Part shown: piece by piece, positions 1-8,168 of the stretch
Position numbering within the stretch: position 1 is the first letter of the stretch
Layout of the letters: the number at the start of each line of letters is the position of its first letter
DNA from: Variovorax flavidus
GTDB lineage: Bacteria; Pseudomonadota; Gammaproteobacteria; Burkholderiales; Burkholderiaceae_C
DNA: 64,000 bases
Assembly: GCF_030317145.1 (NCBI RefSeq)
Contig: NZ_JASZYE010000002.1
Location: 682,001 to 746,000 of the forward strand
Reading direction: 5' to 3'
Program-made: the position numbers and the translations under genes
Notes under the pieces: model-generated
Seen by the model: only the letters and a program-made list of their open reading frames with translations
Told to the model about the DNA's origin: nothing
The model's database searches: none

Positions 1-828
1 GCCTTCCGGGACCGAAATGCCCTGGTGGAGCGGTCCGAGCTGGCTGCCTCCTACAAGCAGGCCGTGCGTGAGATGCCTTTCTACGGAAGCCTGATCCGGA
101 AGGACTATTCGCTCGTCTGGGCGCCTGCGCACCTGGTGGTCGACGATCCGTCCAAGGGGCTGGCACTGGCCGAACCGGAGCAATTGCTGTTGCATCACAT
201 GACGGAGGCCGTCGGTGTGCCCACGCGCAGTGTCGATCTGGTGTCGCCGTACTTCGTGCCGACCGATGCCGGCACCGACTACTTCGTAGGCCTCGCCCTG
301 CGCGGCGTGCGCGTGCGCATCCTCACCAATTCGTTGGCCGCCACCGACGTCCTCGCGGTGCATTCGGGTTACGCACGCCATCGGCAACGTCTGTTGGCCG
401 CTGGTGTGGCGCTGTATGAGCTCAAGCCCGACCCGACGGGTCCGGCCAGCAGTGCCGCGCGGAAGGAAGAGGGTCATCGCATGCCGGGCAGTTCCGGCAG
501 TTCGGGCACCAGCCTGCATGCCAAGACTTTCGGCGTGGACATGGAACGCGCCTTCGTCGGCTCATTCAACTTCGATCCACGCTCGGCGCGGCTCAACACC
601 GAGCTGGGACTCATCATCGACAGCCCGCAGCTGGCAGCCGCGATCGCGCAAGCCTTCGACGTGCGCGTTCCGGTGAGCAGTTGGAAGCTGCAACTCGATC
701 CCGAGAGCGGTGGGCTGCTTTGGATCGACGGCGCCCACCCACCCCTGTCGATCGAGCCCATGACGACCTGGTGGCAGCGCTTTGTCGTGCGCCTGCTGGA
801 GCCGCTGCCGATCGACTGGATGCTCTGA
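1..828 (+). CDS. Phospholipase D-family protein (cardiolipin synthase-like), C-terminal part
   Basis: The reading frame is open from base 1, so the gene begins outside the window; the GTG at 25 is only the first in-frame start-like codon. About 165 residues after it lies an HAKTFGVD sequence, which fits the HxK(x)4D motif of the PLD superfamily, followed by a GSFNFDPRSA segment typical of the second catalytic half in cardiolipin synthases and related phosphatidyltransferases. Such enzymes use two HKD motifs; the first must lie upstream of the window. A role in phospholipid head-group transfer or hydrolysis at the inner membrane is inferred from family membership. Substrate is not resolved. 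A strong hairpin follows the stop. Confidence 0.85.
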   Translation, partial: AFRDRNALVERSELAASYKQAVREMPFYGSLIRKDYSLVWAPAHLVVDDPSKGLALAEPEQLLLHHMTEAVGVPTRSVDLVSPYFVPTDAGTDYFVGLALRGVRVRILTNSLAATDVLAVHSGYARHRQRLLAAGVALYELKPDPTGPASSAARKEEGHRMPGSSGSSGTSLHAKTFGVDMERAFVGSFNFDPRSARLNTELGLIIDSPQLAAAIAQAFDVRVPVSSWKLQLDPESGGLLWIDGAHPPLSIEPMTTWWQRFVVRLLEPLPIDWML

Positions 829-844
829 CAAGAGCGCAGCCTGC

Positions 845-867
845 GCGGCGGATGCCCCGTCCGCCGC
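845..867 (+). terminator. GC-rich hairpin after the PLD gene, candidate terminator
   Basis: An 8-bp perfect stem (GCGGCGGA at 845-852 with TCCGCCGC at 860-867) encloses a 7-base loop 17 bases after the PLD stop. No T-run follows, so it is either an imperfect intrinsic terminator or a 3'-end stabilising hairpin. Confidence 0.45.
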
Positions 868-958
868 ATTGAGGATGACGGCCTGAACACGCGCTGGTAC
901 ACCGTATAGCCTGCAATCGGCATTCGCAGGTCGCGTGTCTACCGAAGGGAGTTCATCC

Positions 959-2743
959 ATGGCAACGTCAACCACTCGTCAGGCCCTGAAGGTCGAGGCG
1001 CCGCTTCCACCCTTCGACGACATCAGCATCGGCAATCGCGAACTCATCCGGCTCAACCTGAAACGTCGCCTCGACGTCTTTCGAACGCCAGAGCTGTTCT
1101 ACCCGTGGTGGCGTCGCTGCACCGTCAAGGCGCTGATCGTGACCGATGGCTCGCTCAACTTCGGCGAAGGCGATTTTGGTTTGTCGACGTTCGTGCGGAC
1201 CCTGAGGGACGAGGCGCCCGGCCGTGTGCACTTCGAGCTGACGCTGGCGCATATTCGCAATGTCACCGATGCCGAGATGCTTGCCTCGGAGACAGGCATC
1301 GCGAACCGCATCAAGTCGTTCCGATTCGACAACGTGGCCCACTTCACGGCGGATATGTACGACCAGATCTGGCTGTTCGGAATCGAAACCAGCTATGCCG
1401 GAATGACAGGGCGTGGAACCTTCCTCGCCCCCGCGGAAATCGACGCCATCCATGCGCACATGCAACGCGGCGGCGGCGTGTTCGCGACGGGGGATCACGG
1501 CTTTCTTGGCCAGGCGCTTAGCGGGGGCCTGCCACGCGTTCGCAACATGCGCTACTGGGGCGACTTCCCAAGCTCCACCAACGACCAGAACCAGGTCAGC
1601 ATGACCGGACCGCGCCGCAATGACTCGAACCAGGAAGGGCACGATACGGGAACGTCCTTCAGCGACCAGAGCGACGATGTTCCGCAGCCACTCGACCTGC
1701 TGCTCTACAGCTCCTACGCAGGCTTCCTGCGCGCTGCGCGCTACCCTCATCCGGTGATGTGTGGCCGCATGGGGCGCATTGATGCCTTCCCCGACCACCC
1801 GCACGAGGGCGAGTGCCGCGAGCCGCCCGACGTGACGCTACCCTTCGGCGGTGCCGACGAGTACCCGGTCGACAGTGGCGGCAGCCGGATCGTGCCCGAG
1901 GTCGTCGCCTGGGGGCGTGTGCGTGCGGGCAATACGACCCGGTCGACGGGGCCGAACGGAATGAAGATCCCGACCGTTGCGCAAACCTTCGGCGTGGTGT
2001 CCGCCTATGACGGTCATCGCGCAAGCGGCAAAGGGCGCGTTGTCTGTGACTCGACCTGGCACCACTTCGTCAACGTGAACCTGATCGGTGTGCTGGAGGG
2101 AGGGGGCTTCGACGAGTTCTCGTCTGCTGGCGAGGACCCGAGCAAGCACAACGGCTTCCTGAGTTCGGCATCCGGGTTGGCGGCGCTGAGCAAGATCAAG
2201 AACTACTACACCAACATCGGCGTCTGGATCTCCCCGCCTCCGAGGCACGCGTGCTTCCATCGTCTGATCTGGTGGGAAGTGATCTTCAGCGACCGACTCA
2301 TCGAGGCGACCCTCACCAGCCCGGATATTGCGCTGGACCGCATCCCTGCCTCCACGTTGATGCACATCGGCATTCATGCACGCGATGTGTTTGCGCGGCG
2401 GGCCGGCCAGTGTCAGACACTTGAATGGTTGATCGACTGGTCAAGGCAGTTCATCGAGGTCGTCTGGCTCGACCCGTGGGATCCGATCACCCGCATTCAG
2501 TTGGAGAAGGGCGACCCGCCGCTGCCCGCGGTGGACCCGATGCCCGTGGTCGACGTTGCGCTCGGCGCTGCCCTGGTCTCGATGAGGCAGCAGTTTCCAT
2601 TTCCGCCCGCGAAGATCACTGAAAAGCACGATGGCATCGCATTGAAAGCCATCACGAAAGGGGCAACCTACGGGATGGACCTCGCTGCGAAGCTGACTCT
2701 GGAGCAGTGCAAGTCGTTCGCGACCGTGTTGCGACGCCAGTAG
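959..2743 (+). CDS. Uncharacterised 594-residue protein with GATase/ThuA-like N-terminal half
   Basis: ATG 959 is preferred over the in-frame GTG at 935 because GAAGGGAG sits about 8 bases before it. The protein has no signal peptide or membrane segment. Its N-terminal half reads like a class I glutamine-amidotransferase/ThuA-type fold: a strand ending in ALIVTDGS, then YDQIWLFG, then a helix and GGGVFATGDHGFLG, a layout that in ThuA-like proteins precedes the nucleophile-elbow region, and later GRVVCDSTWHHF. I see no clear catalytic cysteine in the elbow, so catalysis is doubtful. The C-terminal third has no recognised motif. The next gene converges with only 7 bases between stops. Function is unknown; the fold is my reading. 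Confidence 0.75.
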   Translation: MATSTTRQALKVEAPLPPFDDISIGNRELIRLNLKRRLDVFRTPELFYPWWRRCTVKALIVTDGSLNFGEGDFGLSTFVRTLRDEAPGRVHFELTLAHIRNVTDAEMLASETGIANRIKSFRFDNVAHFTADMYDQIWLFGIETSYAGMTGRGTFLAPAEIDAIHAHMQRGGGVFATGDHGFLGQALSGGLPRVRNMRYWGDFPSSTNDQNQVSMTGPRRNDSNQEGHDTGTSFSDQSDDVPQPLDLLLYSSYAGFLRAARYPHPVMCGRMGRIDAFPDHPHEGECREPPDVTLPFGGADEYPVDSGGSRIVPEVVAWGRVRAGNTTRSTGPNGMKIPTVAQTFGVVSAYDGHRASGKGRVVCDSTWHHFVNVNLIGVLEGGGFDEFSSAGEDPSKHNGFLSSASGLAALSKIKNYYTNIGVWISPPPRHACFHRLIWWEVIFSDRLIEATLTSPDIALDRIPASTLMHIGIHARDVFARRAGQCQTLEWLIDWSRQFIEVVWLDPWDPITRIQLEKGDPPLPAVDPMPVVDVALGAALVSMRQQFPFPPAKITEKHDGIALKAITKGATYGMDLAAKLTLEQCKSFATVLRRQ

Positions 2744-2750
2744 CCGGCAC

Positions 2751-3524
2751 TCAACGCACTGCAGTCCACAGCAGCGCGATGCCGGACGTCAACATCAATG
2801 CATCCAGCATCCTGTTGAACACATGGATTTCCATCCGCTTGAGGATGGCCTTGCCTCCGTAGGTGCCCAGCATGAGCGAAGCGCCCACGATGCTTCCTTG
2901 AAGCAGGATCTCCAGCGGGGCGGCTCCCAGCTGCCTGAACGTGGCGACCTTGCTGACGTAGAGCACCAGCGCGCTGGCGGCTTCGGTCGCAATGAAGGCC
3001 CCGGAAGACAGGCCATACGCCGTGAACACCGGCACGCTGAGCGGCCCGGTCGACAGAACCAGGCCGGTGAGGAAGCCAATCAACGCGCCCGCAACGGCCA
3101 GGTGCCACAGGGCCGGACGCCATGCGAGCCTCGCCTGCAGGCGCCGGAGCGGAATCATCGCGAGGAAGAAGACGCCGAGCATGGCCTCCACGACGGAGGA
3201 GGGAAGTGCCAGCATCGTGCTCGCGCCCAGAGCGGCCGCCGGTGCGCCCGGAATTGAATAGGCCGCCACGGCCTTCCAGTCGATCCGACTCCACCAGGCC
3301 GTCACGCGCGCCATGTTTCCCATCACCGCCGCGACCGCCATGATGGGCACCGCATGCTTGGGCCCGAACACGTACACAAGAATCGGAAGGAGCAACAGGG
3401 ACGAACCCGTTCCGATGATGCCGCTCACGCATCCGGCGAACAGGCCGACGACCAGGACGAAGAAGTAGGAAAGCAAACTCGGGAAGAAGGGAGAGGGAAG
3501 AGGCCGGAAGCAAGGCGGCGCCAC
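2751..3524 (-). CDS. TauE/SafE family membrane exporter
   Basis: A 257-residue polytopic protein with about seven to eight hydrophobic segments. The N-terminal FAGCVSGIIGTGSSLLLLP and the second-half GFLTGLVLSTGPLSVPVF are the two diagnostic glycine-rich repeats of the TauE/SafE (DUF81) family, which moves sulfite, sulfoacetate or other small anions across the inner membrane. The likely start is GTG 3524, which directly follows the stop of a small upstream reading frame. A later ATG would cut into the first membrane segment. The transported ion cannot be told from sequence. Confidence 0.85.
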   Translation of the reverse strand: MAPPCFRPLPSPFFPSLLSYFFVLVVGLFAGCVSGIIGTGSSLLLLPILVYVFGPKHAVPIMAVAAVMGNMARVTAWWSRIDWKAVAAYSIPGAPAAALGASTMLALPSSVVEAMLGVFFLAMIPLRRLQARLAWRPALWHLAVAGALIGFLTGLVLSTGPLSVPVFTAYGLSSGAFIATEAASALVLYVSKVATFRQLGAAPLEILLQGSIVGASLMLGTYGGKAILKRMEIHVFNRMLDALMLTSGIALLWTAVR

Positions 3525-3683
3525 TCACAGACACCACCACTCCTGGCCGATTGTGGCCGGGGCTCTGGTCAGTGTGCACGCGCTCTGGATGACGTCGTTG
3601 CGGCCCGGCGACGTCTTCTTCTTCGGCGGCGGTGCCTTGCCTAGACCATTCGATGCACGCAGCGGCGCCTGTGTTCGTGCCAT
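3525..3683 (-). CDS. Possible 52-residue basic peptide upstream of the TauE gene
   Basis: ATG 3683 has a near-perfect Shine-Dalgarno (GAGGAGG, 5 bases before it), and the TGA abuts the GTG of the TauE-family gene, which would couple the two. The product is basic (PPPKKK near the middle), ends in WWCL and resembles no family I know. Against it: the divergent UPF0114 gene starts only 42 bases away, leaving no room for separate promoters outside coding sequence, and the GAGGAGG could simply be one arm of the inverted repeat described here. Confidence 0.35.
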   Translation of the reverse strand: MARTQAPLRASNGLGKAPPPKKKTSPGRNDVIQSACTLTRAPATIGQEWWCL

Positions 3684-3688
3684 ATTGG

Positions 3689-3717
3689 CCTCCTCTGCCA
3701 TATCCAAACCGAGGAGG
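3689..3717 (+). promoter_or_regulatory. Inverted repeat that could sequester the ribosome binding site of the UPF0114 gene
   Basis: CCTCCTC at 3689-3695 is the exact complement of GAGGAGG at 3711-3717, which is the Shine-Dalgarno of the plus-strand gene starting at 3725. The loop is 15 bases. In RNA this could hide the ribosome site, and read on the minus strand it provides the ribosome site of the small ORF at 3683. Whether the transcript includes the left arm is unknown. Confidence 0.4.
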
Positions 3718-3724
3718 TCTTCCG

Positions 3725-4201
3725 ATGATGCGACGCGTCCTGGCTTCGAGCCGCTACATCATGATCATTCCCGTGATCGGGACCTTTCTGGGTTCCGTGG
3801 CGCTGATCCTGTACGAGTCGATCGCCTTGTGCTTGACCTTCATGGAGGCGATCCGTGGTGGAACGGTGTCAGCCAAGGCGGTCAAGATCTTCGCGGTGGG
3901 CATTGTCGAAGCGGTGGACGTCTTCCTCATCGGCATTGCGGTCTACCTGATCAGCATCGGCCTCTATTCGCTGTTCATCGATGACAAGCTGCCGCTGCCG
4001 AAATGGCTCGAAGTCCACAACCTCGAGGACCTCAAGGGCAACCTGGTGAGCGTCGTCATTGCCGTTCTGTCGGTCCTGTTCCTGCGCGAGGTCGTCGCCT
4101 GGGAGGGCTCCAGCGACATCGCCGCGTTCGGCGTGGGGCTGGCGCTCGTCGTGACGGCGCTGACCTTCTTCCTGATGAAGAACAACGCGCGACGGCAATA
4201 G
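3725..4201 (+). CDS. UPF0114 (YqhA-like) inner-membrane protein
   Basis: Start ATG 3725 is chosen because GAGGAGGT lies 7 bases upstream. The 158-residue product has hydrophobic segments near residues 10-30, 50-75, 105-125 and 132-150, and the N-terminal SSRYIMIIPVIGTF and central EAVDVFLIGIAVYLISIGLYSLF stretches characteristic of the YqhA/UPF0114 family. Length and topology match the family (about 160 residues). The biochemical role of the family is not established. It may be cotranscribed with the binding-protein gene 41 bases downstream, though the two show no functional link. Confidence 0.85.
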   Translation: MMRRVLASSRYIMIIPVIGTFLGSVALILYESIALCLTFMEAIRGGTVSAKAVKIFAVGIVEAVDVFLIGIAVYLISIGLYSLFIDDKLPLPKWLEVHNLEDLKGNLVSVVIAVLSVLFLREVVAWEGSSDIAAFGVGLALVVTALTFFLMKNNARRQ

Positions 4202-4242
4202 GGTGTCTTGCGCAGCCGGCGCCAAAGGTGCAGGCTCCCGCC

Positions 4243-5223
4243 ATGAAACGACGCACGGTCCTGGGCACCGCGTTCGCCCTTGCGTTGATGCAGAACAGTT
4301 CGCGGACCGTCGCAGCCGACAAGGTGCTGCGCCTCGGGTGGGTCAGCGCACAGGAGGCGGCGAGCCTCACGCCGATGGTCGCCGCCTTGCGCGCCTCGCT
4401 GGCCAGGCTGGGCTATGTCGAGGGCCGCAATCTCGCCATCGAGTTCAGGTATGGCGACAACTCGGTCGAGCGTGTCCCTGAACTGGTCGCGGAACTCCAG
4501 CGCGTGCCGGTCGACATCCTGCTGGCGCAGGGAGGTCCGGCAGTCAACGTGGTGGGCGGTCTTCCGGTGGGCGTGCCGGTGGCTTACGTCTTCAGCGGCG
4601 ACCCGGTTTCGGCCGGCTTCGCGAAGAGCCTCGCGCACCCCGACTCGAACATGACCGGCCTGACGCTGCTGGCCGCCGAGATGAACGGCAAGCTGCTGGA
4701 GATCCTGCGCGAGATGGTGCCGTCGCTGCGCGACGTGGCCATCATCGTCAATCCCCAGCACCCCGGCTCGCACATAGAACGCGACTACACAGACGGGGCG
4801 GCCAGGCAACTCGGCCTGCGCACCGAATACTTTCCCGCGCGGACGCGCGACGAGCTGGCGTCCTCGCTGGAGGCCATGGCCGCTTCGCCGGCGCGTGCGG
4901 TGTCGATCTTCAGCGACAGCTTCGCGGTGGCCAACCGGCGTCAGATCCTCGATTTCGCCATCGCGCGCAGGATGCCCGTCATGTCGGGCTGGCCGATCTT
5001 CGCGGACAGCGGCGCGCTCTGCACCTATGGGCCGCGCCTCGTCGACTCCTATGCGCGGCTCGCCTCGTATGTCGATCGCATGGCCAAGGGCGCGAGGCCC
5101 GCGGAACTGCCGATCGAGCGGCCCACCACCTTCGAACTGGTGCTGAACCTGAAGACCGCCGATGCGATCGGGCTCAAGCTGCCGCAGTCGCTGCTGGTGC
5201 GTGCCGACCGGCTCATCAGCTAG
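4243..5223 (+). CDS. ABC-type substrate-binding protein, PF04392-like, orphan
   Basis: A 326-residue protein starting MKRRTVLGTAF with a short hydrophobic export signal ending around AVAADK, so it is probably periplasmic. The LRLGWVSAQEAAS start, LGYVEGRNLAIEFRYG, GDPVSAGFAKSLAHPDSNMTGL and the terminal ADRLIS are typical of the PF04392 family of periplasmic binding proteins, often found without their permease. No permease or ATPase gene is nearby, so it is an orphan here. A paralogue lies at 48289-49281. Ligand unknown. Confidence 0.85.
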   Translation: MKRRTVLGTAFALALMQNSSRTVAADKVLRLGWVSAQEAASLTPMVAALRASLARLGYVEGRNLAIEFRYGDNSVERVPELVAELQRVPVDILLAQGGPAVNVVGGLPVGVPVAYVFSGDPVSAGFAKSLAHPDSNMTGLTLLAAEMNGKLLEILREMVPSLRDVAIIVNPQHPGSHIERDYTDGAARQLGLRTEYFPARTRDELASSLEAMAASPARAVSIFSDSFAVANRRQILDFAIARRMPVMSGWPIFADSGALCTYGPRLVDSYARLASYVDRMAKGARPAELPIERPTTFELVLNLKTADAIGLKLPQSLLVRADRLIS

Positions 5224-5245
5224 CAGGCTGCCACGTCCCGCAGGT

Positions 5246-5653
5246 CTATCTGGCCTGCAGCGTCAGCGCCCGAAGGTATTCCGAGCGATCCAGCGTGCCA
5301 TCGTTGTCGGGATTGGCCTCGTTGAAGATGGTCTTGCTCTTGATGCCAGCCTTCGCGGCTTCCTTGCGATCGAGCGTCCCGTCGTTGTCGGGATTGGCCT
5401 TGTCGAACTGATAGGTGATGGCGGCCTGGAACTCCTTGATGTCGAGGGTGCCGTCCTTGTCAGGATTCGCATGCTCGAAAGCCTCCTTGAGGATGCCGAA
5501 ATTTGCAGCTTCGGCCCACCTGACCGTGCCACCGTTATCGCGATCGGCTTTCTTGAATGCCGCAGCGATCTCTGCCTCCGACGGCTGCCCGCCGGCTGCA
5601 AGGGCTGCGAACGAGATCCAGGCGGTCGCGACTGCGGTGATGAGTGCCTTCAT
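5246..5653 (-). CDS. Secreted EF-hand calcium-binding protein
   Basis: The start MKALITAVATAWISF (ATG 5653) has GAGGTG upstream and gives a Sec signal peptide cleaved near ALAAGG. The mature part holds four EF-hand-like loops: DRDNGGTVRWAE, NPDKDGTLDIKE, NPDNDGTLDRKE and NPDNDGTLDRSE. The last three carry N/D at positions 1, 3, 5 and E at 12, as required for calcium binding; the first has G at position 6 but N-G at 4-5 and is less standard. The length (135 residues) fits small periplasmic EF-hand proteins of proteobacteria. It converges with the binding-protein gene. The partner is unknown. Confidence 0.85.
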   Translation of the reverse strand: MKALITAVATAWISFAALAAGGQPSEAEIAAAFKKADRDNGGTVRWAEAANFGILKEAFEHANPDKDGTLDIKEFQAAITYQFDKANPDNDGTLDRKEAAKAGIKSKTIFNEANPDNDGTLDRSEYLRALTLQAR

Positions 5654-5775
5654 TGAACACCTCGTTGTTTGCAACTTCAGCGTAGGTGCGCCCCAGTCGG
5701 TCCGGTGTCGGCCATGGGCGCCCGATGTCGTCGGAGGCCGCGTCCGCCAGAGACACCTCGCCACAGTTGGATATA

Positions 5776-5787
5776 AGGGTTAACCCT
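5776..5787. promoter_or_regulatory. Perfect 12-bp palindrome AGGGTTAACCCT, candidate operator
   Basis: The palindrome lies in the 169-base gap between the divergent EF-hand gene and the 32-codon ORF at 5823. It abuts TACAAT (5787-5792), a good -10 hexamer for the plus strand. A palindrome touching the -10 is where a repressor would act. The protein that would bind it is not known. Confidence 0.4.
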
Positions 5788-5822
5788 ACAATGGAGCTTG
5801 CCTTCTTCTCCAAGGAACCCTC

Positions 5823-5921
5823 ATGTTTACCGCTCTGACCTGCGTCGGTCTTCTGGCAATCGTTGTCGGCAACGCAGTGATCTATTCGCAAGAAATGGAC
5901 ACGATGCTGGGCCTGCGCTGA
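5823..5921 (+). CDS. Possible 32-residue single-pass membrane peptide
   Basis: ATG 5823 is preceded by AAGGAA 6 bases upstream, and a -10-like TACAAT lies about 30 bases before it. The predicted peptide has a hydrophobic stretch (CVGLLAIVVGNAVIYS) flanked by short polar ends and terminates MLGLR. The size and shape match the small membrane proteins common in proteobacteria. There is no homologue I can name. It is kept because start signal, promoter-like box and hydrophobic profile agree. Confidence 0.4.
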   Translation: MFTALTCVGLLAIVVGNAVIYSQEMDTMLGLR

Positions 5922-5937
5922 CCCGCGTATAGGCCTC

Positions 5938-6969
5938 TCACACCGCCTGCGCGGCCTTCATGGCCTGCTGCCAGGCAAGTTCCGCCACCTGTTCGAAATG
6001 CGATGACAGGTCCGCCGCCTCGGCGCTCGCCGCCGTCCCGCGAATGAGGCGCCCGCGAATGCCGTGCAGGATCGCGGCGAAGCGGAACATGTTGAACGCC
6101 ACGTAGTAGTCCAGCGCGGGCAGGGCCGCCCGCCCGGTGCGCCGGCAATAGGCGGCGACGTAGGCCGCTTCATCGGGCAATCCTCCGGCCGCGAGGTCCA
6201 CGCCCCGGATGCCGCCGATGATCTCGGGCGGCATCCTGAACATCATCGCGTGATAGGCGAAATCGGCCAGCGGATGGCCGAGCGTGGACAACTCCCAGTC
6301 CAGCACCGCCACCACCCTCGGCTCGCTCGGGTGGTAGATCAGGTTGTCGACGCGGTAGTCCCCATGCACGATCGACGTCTCGTCGTCCGCCGGCACGTTC
6401 CGCGCGAGCCATTCGACCAGCCTGTCCATGTCGGCGTTGCGGCCCGCGGCCTCGTCCTCGACATACTGCTTCGACCAGCGGCGCACCTGGCGCTCCACAT
6501 AGCCGCCGACGCGGCCGTAGTCCTCCAGTCCGATCGCCCGGAAGTCGACCTGGTGCAATTGCGCGAGCGTCGCGTTCATGGCATCGAAGCAGGCGCCGCG
6601 CTCGGCCACGGGCAGCACTGAAAAGGCGGAGTCCCAGAAGATCCGTCCCTCCACCATCTCCATCACGTAGAACCAGCTGCCGATCACCGCGTCGTCCATG
6701 CACAGGCCATGCAGCGCCGGCACCGGAAACCCGACCTGGCGCAGCGCACCGATCACGCGTGCCTCGCGCTCGACCGCGTGCGCGCCCTTGAGCAGCACCC
6801 CCGACGGCTTGCGGCGCAGGACATAGGAGCGCCCGGGCGTCTTGAGCTGGTAGGTCGGGTTCGACTGCCCGCCGGCAAAGCGCTCGGCCCGGATCGGCCC
6901 GGCAAAGCCGGGCACGTGGACCTTCATCCAGTCGCCGAGGCGCTCGTCGTCCCAGTCGCCGCCGCTCAC
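5938..6969 (-). CDS. APH-fold phosphotransferase (acyl-CoA dehydrogenase-associated)
   Basis: A 343-residue protein of the aminoglycoside phosphotransferase/choline kinase fold. RFAGGQSNPTYQL forms the nucleotide loop, SIVHGDYRVDNLIYHP holds the catalytic aspartate and Mg-binding asparagine of the Brenner-type loop, and VLDWELSTLGHPLADFAYH carries the second metal-binding aspartate. This subgroup is usually encoded next to acyl-CoA dehydrogenases and is related to the N-terminal kinase part of ACAD10, which phosphorylates 4-hydroxyacyl-CoA before dehydration; that substrate is only an inference here. The start is GTG 6969, overlapping the acyl-CoA dehydrogenase stop by four bases (GTGA), so translation is coupled. 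It is the last gene of the PHA/acyl-CoA operon. Confidence 0.88.
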   Translation of the reverse strand: MSGGDWDDERLGDWMKVHVPGFAGPIRAERFAGGQSNPTYQLKTPGRSYVLRRKPSGVLLKGAHAVEREARVIGALRQVGFPVPALHGLCMDDAVIGSWFYVMEMVEGRIFWDSAFSVLPVAERGACFDAMNATLAQLHQVDFRAIGLEDYGRVGGYVERQVRRWSKQYVEDEAAGRNADMDRLVEWLARNVPADDETSIVHGDYRVDNLIYHPSEPRVVAVLDWELSTLGHPLADFAYHAMMFRMPPEIIGGIRGVDLAAGGLPDEAAYVAAYCRRTGRAALPALDYYVAFNMFRFAAILHGIRGRLIRGTAASAEAADLSSHFEQVAELAWQQAMKAAQAV

Positions 6970-8168
6970 GCCTTGCCCCCGCCGAGGGCGTTACGCTTGA
7001 TCTTCTTGGCCAGCGACCACTTGTGGACCTCGGTCGGCCCGTCGTAGATGCGGAAGGCGCGGACCTCGCGGAACACCTGCTCGACGATGGTGTCCTGCGT
7101 CACGCCGGTGCCGCCCATGACCTGCACGCAGCGGTCGGCCACCCTGAAGAGCGCGTCGGCGACGGCGACCTTGGTCATCGAGCTTTCGGTGGTGCCCAGG
7201 GAGCCGGTGTCCAGCACCGTGGCGCACCAGTCGATCATGAGCTCGGCCTGCTTCAGGTCGATCAGGTTGTCGGCCAGCATGAAGCCCACGCCCTCGTGGT
7301 CGATCAGCAGCTTGCCGAAGGCCTTGCGCCGCGTGGCATAGGCAGTGGCGATCTCCTGGGCGCGGGTGGCCGCGCCGTGCCAGCGCATGCAGTGCGACAG
7401 GCGCGCCGGCGAGAGCCGGATCTGCGCATAGCGGAAGCCTTCATCCACCTCGCCGAGCACCTGGTCGTCGCCGACTTCGAGGCCCTCGATGCCGACGATC
7501 GCGTGGCCGCCCGGCATCGAGCTGTCGATGGTGTCCAGCACCCGTTCGATGCGGATCGCGGGATGCGGCAGGTCGACCAGAAACATCGTCGCGCGCGTTG
7601 TCTCGGTGCTGCCGGTGCGCGCCATGACGATCCCGACCGAGGCGCCCTCGGCACCGGTGATGAAGGCCTTGCGCCCGTCGATGCGCCATCCGCCGCCCTG
7701 GCGCTTCGCCACGGTCTGCAGCATCGACGGATCGGAGCCCGCGCCGCCTTCCTCCGCAGGCTCGGTCATGAAGAAGGCGGAGCGCGCCTCGCCGCGCACC
7801 AGCGGCGCGAGGAAGCGCTCCTTCTGGACCGGCGTGCCGATCTTGCCGAGCAGGTACATGTTGCCTTCGTCGGGGGCCGCGGTGTTCACTGCCACCGGAC
7901 CCAGTGGCGAGAGCCCGCTGCGCTGGAGCACCAGCGCCGTTTCGAGCTGGGACAGGTGGCCGCCATCGGCCAGGATGTGCGGCGTCAGCACGCCGGCTGC
8001 GCGCGCCTTGGCCCGCAGCTCGCGCACGAGCGCTTCGTCCGGCCCGTGGCGCGTGCGGCGCGGGTCGCGCTCGTACGGAATCACGACCTCGCGGACGAAC
8101 GCCTCCACGCGCCCGGCGATGTCCTGGCTTCTTTCAGTGGGCACATGGCTGCCGCTGGGCGGGTTCAT
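6966..8168 (-). CDS. Acyl-CoA dehydrogenase
   Basis: The 400-residue protein has the ACAD layout: an N-terminal helical domain, a middle FAD-binding part with FFMTEPAEEGGAGSDPS and KAFITGAEGA, and a C-terminal helical domain with ALFRVADRCVQVMGGTGVTQDT and FREVRAFRIYDGPTEVHKWSLAKKI. It oxidises acyl-CoA to 2-enoyl-CoA and passes electrons to ETF. Together with the phosphotransferase it matches the ACAD10/11-like pair of bacteria. The ATG directly follows the PhaC stop with no intervening base. Chain-length preference cannot be read. Confidence 0.9.
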   Translation of the reverse strand: MNPPSGSHVPTERSQDIAGRVEAFVREVVIPYERDPRRTRHGPDEALVRELRAKARAAGVLTPHILADGGHLSQLETALVLQRSGLSPLGPVAVNTAAPDEGNMYLLGKIGTPVQKERFLAPLVRGEARSAFFMTEPAEEGGAGSDPSMLQTVAKRQGGGWRIDGRKAFITGAEGASVGIVMARTGSTETTRATMFLVDLPHPAIRIERVLDTIDSSMPGGHAIVGIEGLEVGDDQVLGEVDEGFRYAQIRLSPARLSHCMRWHGAATRAQEIATAYATRRKAFGKLLIDHEGVGFMLADNLIDLKQAELMIDWCATVLDTGSLGTTESSMTKVAVADALFRVADRCVQVMGGTGVTQDTIVEQVFREVRAFRIYDGPTEVHKWSLAKKIKRNALGGGKA

